A stretch of 64,000 bases of DNA from an uncultured Paracoccaceae bacterium (GTDB lineage: Bacteria > Pseudomonadota > Alphaproteobacteria > Rhodobacterales > Rhodobacteraceae): the NCBI GenBank assembly GCA_945952025.1, contig CAMFGW010000006.1, forward strand, positions 1-64,000, written 5' to 3'. Under the pieces are notes generated by a model. It was not told the origin of the DNA. It saw nothing but the letters and a program-made list of their open reading frames with translations, and made no database searches. The first letter of the stretch is position 1. Each line of letters begins with the position of its first letter. Both the position numbers and the translations under genes were made by a program. Below are positions 59,395 to 64,000 of the stretch, in pieces.

Positions 59395-62206
59395 GTGCTC
59401 TTGGAAGGGAAGGACGATCTGGGGCTTCTGCAGGGCGCCGCCAGGTCCGCCCAGGCCGGCCCTGGCCGCACCCTGGTCATCGCGGGCGAGGCGGGGGCCG
59501 GCAAATCGGCGCTTTTGCGGCCCTTCGCGCAGGGCCTGACGGGCGCACGGGTCCATTGGGGCGGGTCCGAGGCGCTTTTCACCCCGCGCCCGCTCGGGCC
59601 CCTGCGCGACATCGCCGACGGGCTCGATCCCCACCTCGCGCACCTGCTCGAAGCCGGCGCGCGCCAGAACGTGGTCTTTCCGAACCGTCCTGCGCCTTCT
59701 GCAGGACGCACGCCAGCCACAGATCCTGATCTTCGAGGACATCCATTGGGTCGACAACGCCACCCTTGACCTCATCAAGTACCTCGGCCGCCGGATCGCC
59801 TACATCCGCTCGGTGATGATCCTCAGCCTTCGGACCGAAGAGCTGCCGGCCGATCATCCGGTCATGCAGGTCCTGGGCGACCTGTCCCCCGGCTCGACCC
59901 TGCGCCACTCGGTCAGGCCGCTGAGCGTCGACAGCATCGCGGCCCTTGCCGGGGTCGGCCAGGCGGAGGCTCTTGAAATCCATCGCATCACCGGCGGCAA
60001 TCCCTTCTTCACCACCGAACTGATCGCCAGCGACGTGCAGGCCGGCGGCCAGATACCGGCCTCGGTCCGCGACGCGGTCTGGGCGCGGCTGATGCGGCTG
60101 CCGTCGTCCGAGCGGGAGTTCATCGCGGCGATCAGCATCAACCCGTCGGCCACCGAACGCCGGCTGGCCGAGGCGCTGCTGGGCCGGCCGGTCGCCCGGG
60201 ATGCCGATTCCTGCCAGTCGCGCGGGCATCTGGTCAGCGACGAGGCCGGCGGCCTGCAATTCCGCCATGTGATTGCGCGCAACGCGACGCTCGAACGCCT
60301 GACGGCCGCAACGCGCAAGGCGCTGCACCGCCGCGCCTTTGCAGCGCTTCTTGCGCAAGGCAATGCGCCGCTTGCGACGCTGGTCCACCATGCGGCGGGG
60401 GCTGGGGACGCCGAAAACGTGCTGACGCTCGCCCGGCAGGCTGCGGGCGAGGCCGTCCGGGTCGGCGCGCACCGCGAGGCTGCCCGGCACCTCGCCACGG
60501 CAATCGCCCATGCCCGCCACGCACCCGCCGAGGTCGCGGCCCAGCTCTACGAGGACTGGTCCTACGAGGCGTCCCTCGCCCTGACGATCGGCGAAGACCA
60601 TATCGCCGCCGCTGATAAGGCGGCTGATGTCTGGCGGACGCTCGGCCAGACCGAGAAGATCGCCCACATGCTGCGCTGGCTGTCGCGCCTGCACTGGCTC
60701 TGGGGCGATTCCAGCGCGGCCGTCGACTATATCGAAGAGGCGATCAGGGTGCTGGACGGCGCCCCGCCAAGCCGCGAGCTGGCGCTGGTCTACAGCACGC
60801 GCGCCCAGCTTTACATGTTCAACGACCGCTTCGCCGAGGCGGGGCACTGGAGCCGGCAGGTCATCGTCCTGGCCGACAAGGTTGGCGACATCGAGGCGCG
60901 CATCCACGCGCTGAACAACCTTGCGGGTTCGTATCTCTTTGCGGGCGACGCGGCCGGCCGGGTCTTCATGGACGAAAGCCTGGCGCTCGCACTCGCACAT
61001 GGCTTTCACGACCACGCAAGCCGCGCCTACATCAACTACAGCGAATATGCGATCCTCGCGAAGGACTTCGTCCTGGCCGAACGGCTATTGGGCGAGGGGC
61101 TGGCCTTCAACAGCCGCCACGACCTGGATGGCGCCGTCCATGTTCTGGCCGGCCGTCAGGCCCAGCTGCGCCTGGACATGGGCCAGCTGGCCGAGGCCGA
61201 GACGATCGCGCGCACGGTCTACGAGCAGAAGTCGCTGGCGCTGATCGCCAAGCTGCCCGCGCTGATGGCCCTTGCCCGCGCCAGCATGCGGCTGGGGCTC
61301 GCGCCGGCGGGGCCGCTTTTGCGCCGTTCGCTCGACGACGCGCTCTTTACGGGCGAACAGCAGCATATCGTGCCGGCGCGGCTTGGCCTGGTCGAATTCG
61401 CCTGGCTGGCCGGCGACCTGGCGGCTGCGCGCGAGGAACTCGCGCTCTTTGCCGATCTGCATGTCGATGGCCTGGACAGATGGGACCTTGGCGCCTTCGC
61501 CGTATGGTGGCGGCGCTGCTGCAGGGCCGAACCCTTCCCCTTCGCGACCGGTCGGGCCGCAGCACCCCGCCCTGCCGAACTGCGTGGCGATACGGCCGGC
61601 GCGGCCCGGGCCTGGCAGGAGCTTGGCCTTCCCTACGAGGCGGCGCTCGCCCTCATGTCCGCGCCGGACGACCTTGGGCAGGCCTGCGCGCTTCTGGACG
61701 GGATGGGCGCCACCCCCGTCGCCACCCTCGCGCGGCGCATGGCGGCGAAGGCCGGCGTGAAGATCGAGGTCCGCAAGGCCCGCGGCCCCTACGGCAAGGC
61801 CACGAAGCACCCGCTCGGCCTGACCGGACGGCAGGCCGAAGTCTTTGAAGAGCTGGCCAGGGGCAGCACCAACCAGCGCATCGCCGAAACGCTGGGCTGC
61901 TCGATCCGCACGGTCGAGAACCACGTCTCGGCCATCCTGGGCAAGCTCAGCGCGACGAACCGGATCGAGCTCATGCTGCGCTTGCGCAACGAGCCCTGCC
62001 TCGCGCCCCAGCCGAAGTGGGCGCGCTGCCCCACCGCCATCCCGCCGTCAGAAGCCGCGTCTCGCGTCCCGTCAGGATCGGCCGGGCGGCGCGCGGGCGG
62101 GAGCCGGGGCGCAGGCCGGGGCAGTCGGGAAAGATGCGCGCGATCTCGCTGCGGAGCGCACGATCCGCCGCGATCTGCCGCCCGCCCGGATGAAAGCTTT
62201 CGCTGA
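59395..62206 (+). pseudogene. LuxR-type ATPase regulator with a single-base frameshift
   Basis: The GTG at 59395 starts a frame with Walker A GEAGAGKS (31-38); it ends out of frame after GARQNVV near 59677. Removing one T in the TTT at 59677-59679 restores VVFRTVLRLLQDARQPQILIFEDIHWVD (Walker B) and a long TPR-like body to the C-terminal helix-turn-helix LTGRQAEVFEELARGSTNQ and TVENHVSAILGKLSATNRIE. The repaired protein would have 936 residues. About 70 residues after the helix-turn-helix are antisense to the Hint gene and look unnatural. A sequencing error at the T-run cannot be ruled out. Confidence 0.8.
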
Positions 62207-62960
62207 GGCTCCCCTCGGCCCAGAGGATCTCGTGCCGGTCGAAGAGCAGGTGCATGTAGGTCACGCTCGGCCGGGGCGCGCAGGTGATGCCCGCCTGGCC
62301 GACAAGATGGCGGGCCGGCACCAGCACTTCGGGCGCCGCGAACAGGAGGTCGGCCATTGCGCTGCGCACAAGCATCCGGTGCTGCGGCGAAACGCAGAGT
62401 GCCCTCTGGTTGCCGATCGTTCCAGCCGCAAAGCGCACCGGCGCGTCGTCGCCCTTCGCCTCGACCTCGCGTCGCCCGATCCAGCGCACCGGCTGCGCGC
62501 CATGGTCGAGCGTCAGGACCAGGTCGCCGACCGCAAGCGCCTCGATCGGACGCTGGCCACCGGGCACGGCGATCCGTGTGCCGAGCGTGAAGCAGGCAGG
62601 GCCGAGCTGGGTCAGTTGGACCGTGCCTGTCTGCGTGACATAGGTCGACGAAACGAAGGCGCCGTTCTTCAGCACCTGCCCGTCGGTTGGCGTGAAGACC
62701 TGACGCCCGTCTGCCAGATAGAAGGTTGCGCCGCGGTAGGTGACGTTGGACCCGTTGGCCAGACGGATGGTGACCACATCGCCGGGCCAGGACTTGACGA
62801 TGGCGGATCCGTCGACCAGGTCCCCGGCCTGACCCTTGAACAGCCCGTCATTGCCGGCGTCCGTCAGATGCAGCCGGTTAAAGGTTAAGGCCTTGCCCGC
62901 CGTCGGCGGCGCGGCAGGGTCCATCACGAAGAACTGGTCGGCATAGGTGTTGGTTTTCAT
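61971..62960 (-). CDS. Hint-domain protein, copy 1
   Basis: The product has 329 residues. A first domain (1-120) with WPGDVVTIRLANGSNVTYRGATFYLADG is followed by a Hint_2-type autoprocessing domain starting at Cys123 in ACFTLGTRIAVPGG, with VSPQHRMLV (His194) and YMHLLFDRHEILWAEG. The fold is related to hedgehog and intein modules, which cleave at the N-terminal Cys, but no C-terminal extein is present. The C-terminal 35 residues are longer than in copy 2 and overlap the LuxR-type frame on the opposite strand by 236 bases. Confidence 0.82.
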   Translation of the reverse strand: MKTNTYADQFFVMDPAAPPTAGKALTFNRLHLTDAGNDGLFKGQAGDLVDGSAIVKSWPGDVVTIRLANGSNVTYRGATFYLADGRQVFTPTDGQVLKNGAFVSSTYVTQTGTVQLTQLGPACFTLGTRIAVPGGQRPIEALAVGDLVLTLDHGAQPVRWIGRREVEAKGDDAPVRFAAGTIGNQRALCVSPQHRMLVRSAMADLLFAAPEVLVPARHLVGQAGITCAPRPSVTYMHLLFDRHEILWAEGSLSESFHPGGRQIAADRALRSEIARIFPDCPGLRPGSRPRAARPILTGRETRLLTAGWRWGSAPTSAGARGRARCASAA

Positions 62961-63061
62961 CGCCCCTCTCGTCCGCTTTGGTCGAAAGGGTGGTGGAAAA
63001 AACCTTAGATTCCGTTACGCCGGGCCGTGCCCGACGCCCGTCCGGTCCGCGCGGCCCGCAA

Positions 63062-63070
63062 GGGGGGGGG
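63062..63070. repeat. run of nine G residues
   Basis: A G9 tract sits between the two Hint genes, about 100 bases upstream of copy 1 on the minus strand. Tracts of this length can slip during replication. Confidence 0.8.
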
Positions 63071-63103
63071 AAAGGGACAAAGGCGCGGCTGCTCAGGCCG
63101 CGC
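63071..63103 (-). terminator. minus-strand terminator at the end of Hint copy 2
   Basis: A perfect 7-bp stem (GCGCGGC 63083-63089 with GCCGCGC 63097-63103) overlaps the stop codon, and on the minus strand CCTTTGTCCCTTT follows. Confidence 0.55.
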
Positions 63104-63998
63104 GGATCTGCGCCACCGGCCTGTGAGCCAGGGCATAAAGCCGGGCCTCGGCTCCGGTCAGGATCGGGCGGGCCGGCGGGGTCGAACGGTTCAGGTCCCT
63201 CAAGCCGAGCGCCAGAGCCACTTCGCCGCCGGGGTGCAGGCTTTCGCTCCAGGCGCCATTGGCCTGCACGATCTCATGCCGGTCAAAAAGCAGATGCAGA
63301 TAGCCGACCTGCTGGACAGGCGCGCGCCTGATGCCCGGCAAGCCGACAAGGTGCAGCGCCGGGGCCAGGACCTCTGGCGCGCCGAAATGAAGATCGACGA
63401 AGGGACCCGCCAGAAGCATCCGGTGCTGGGGCGAGACCAGAAGTGTCATGTCGTTGCCCGCAGCCTTCGCCCCAAAGCGCACGGGCGCGGCCACATCCGA
63501 GCCATCCACCACCTGCTGTCCAATCCAGCGCACGGGCTGTGGCCCGTTGTCGAGCGTCAGGACCTTGTCGCCGACCGCCAGGTCTTCGACCCGCTTCCTG
63601 CCGCCGGGCACGGCGATCATCGTCCCCGCTGTAAAACAGGCGGGACCGAGTTGGCCGACAGTCAGCGGGCCTTGGGTGTTGACGTAGGTCGCTTTGACGA
63701 AGGTCCCGTTTTTGAGGACCTTCCCGTCATTTGGCGTGAAGTAGCGCGCGCCATTCGCCATGTAGAAGGTGACGCCGGTGTAGGTCACCTGGCCTACGCC
63801 CGGAACGTTGATCGTGACCTTGTCACCGGGCCAGGCGCTCTGGATCGCGATGCCGTTGATCAGGTCACCCTGACCTGTAAAGATCTGTCCGTTGCTGTTG
63901 GCATCATTGATTGTGAATCGAGAGAAATTCATCTGCGTACCCGCAGCTGGCGGGTTGGCAGGGTCCAAGAGCAAGAACTGGTCCTTGTAGAGAGTCAC
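63093..63998 (-). CDS. Hint-domain protein, copy 2
   Basis: The product has 301 residues from a GTG at 63998, two bases from the window edge, so a start further upstream is possible. The N-domain shows WPGDKVTINVPGVGQ, VTYTGVTFYMANGARYFTPNDG, the Hint domain begins at Cys121 in ACFTAGTMIAVPGG and contains VSPQHRMLLAG (His192) and YLHLLFDRHEIVQANG. Copy 1 has the same order and spacing, so the pair is a tandem duplication. Hint proteins of this type are common in Rhodobacteraceae, with unknown role; secretion or self-cleavage is suspected. Confidence 0.85.
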   Translation of the reverse strand: MTLYKDQFLLLDPANPPAAGTQMNFSRFTINDANSNGQIFTGQGDLINGIAIQSAWPGDKVTINVPGVGQVTYTGVTFYMANGARYFTPNDGKVLKNGTFVKATYVNTQGPLTVGQLGPACFTAGTMIAVPGGRKRVEDLAVGDKVLTLDNGPQPVRWIGQQVVDGSDVAAPVRFGAKAAGNDMTLLVSPQHRMLLAGPFVDLHFGAPEVLAPALHLVGLPGIRRAPVQQVGYLHLLFDRHEIVQANGAWSESLHPGGEVALALGLRDLNRSTPPARPILTGAEARLYALAHRPVAQIRAA

Positions 63999-64000
63999 AT

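Overview
This window is high-GC DNA (roughly two thirds G+C by eye) with tightly packed genes, many stop/start overlaps (ATGA, GTGA, TGATG) and a gene set that points to an alphaproteobacterium of the Rhodobacteraceae/Paracoccaceae. The indicators are a DUF6478 protein, a ChoX choline-binding protein, BetI-like TetR regulators, a DUF2125 protein, stand-alone Hint-domain proteins, lipid A/Kdo genes (so Gram-negative) and the rimP-nusA-ylxR-infB and secA-PPIase-argJ-mutT arrangements. It looks like ordinary chromosome. No tRNA, rRNA, CRISPR array, intact transposase or integrase was found.

Layout. 1-8.9 kb: a DUF6478 gene cut by the window edge, its coupled partner, fadH, a GYF-DUF805 membrane protein, a LysR regulator with a strong terminator, then a TetR/BetI regulator fused to an alpha/beta-hydrolase, a zinc alcohol dehydrogenase and choX. 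8.9-16.9 kb: an operon for a dipeptide-type ABC transporter plus a CocE/NonD-type hydrolase on the minus strand, with a divergent TetR regulator and an operator-like inverted repeat between them. 16.9-28.1 kb: OmpA-like protein, GNAT enzyme, CinA-like protein, map, lpxK-waaA-enoyl-CoA hydratase, a DUF2125 protein, and pmbA-CysQ-like phosphatase-flavoprotein. 28.1-32.0 kb: late cobalamin genes (cobD and a CobC-like phosphatase on minus; cobU-cobT-cobS on plus). 32.2-36.5 kb: katG with a palindromic Fur-family-type operator, a kinase-like protein and a DXD glycosyltransferase. 36.6-42.6 kb: rpmI-rplT, a GT2 glycosyltransferase, pheS with a coupled DUF2513 gene, a NylB-like serine hydrolase, an acidic-repeat protein and a polysaccharide deacetylase. 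42.6-55.0 kb: rimP-nusA-ylxR-infB, a DMT permease, a 45-residue small protein, mutT, argJ, a periplasmic PPIase and secA. 55-57.6 kb: radC, a GST and mtgA. 57.9-62.2 kb: a decaying stretch with a broken DMT permease, a LuxR-type remnant with two stop codons and a frameshifted LuxR-type ATPase. 62-64 kb: two tandem Hint-domain paralogues.

The most notable non-standard signals are these. (1) A dispersed element of about 190 bp is present twice (downstream of katG and downstream of secA), in the same orientation relative to the preceding gene and both times between convergent genes. It folds into three strong hairpins, one supported by a compensatory base-pair change between the copies. (2) A BetI-type regulator is fused to a hormone-sensitive-lipase-like hydrolase whose HGGG motif reads FGGG, and it is coupled to an alcohol dehydrogenase and an orphan choX. 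(3) A self-contained peptide or ester uptake-and-hydrolysis operon has its own regulator. (4) A 7-1-7 palindrome sits in front of katG. All functional statements rest on motif reading and remembered family resemblance; no database search was run.
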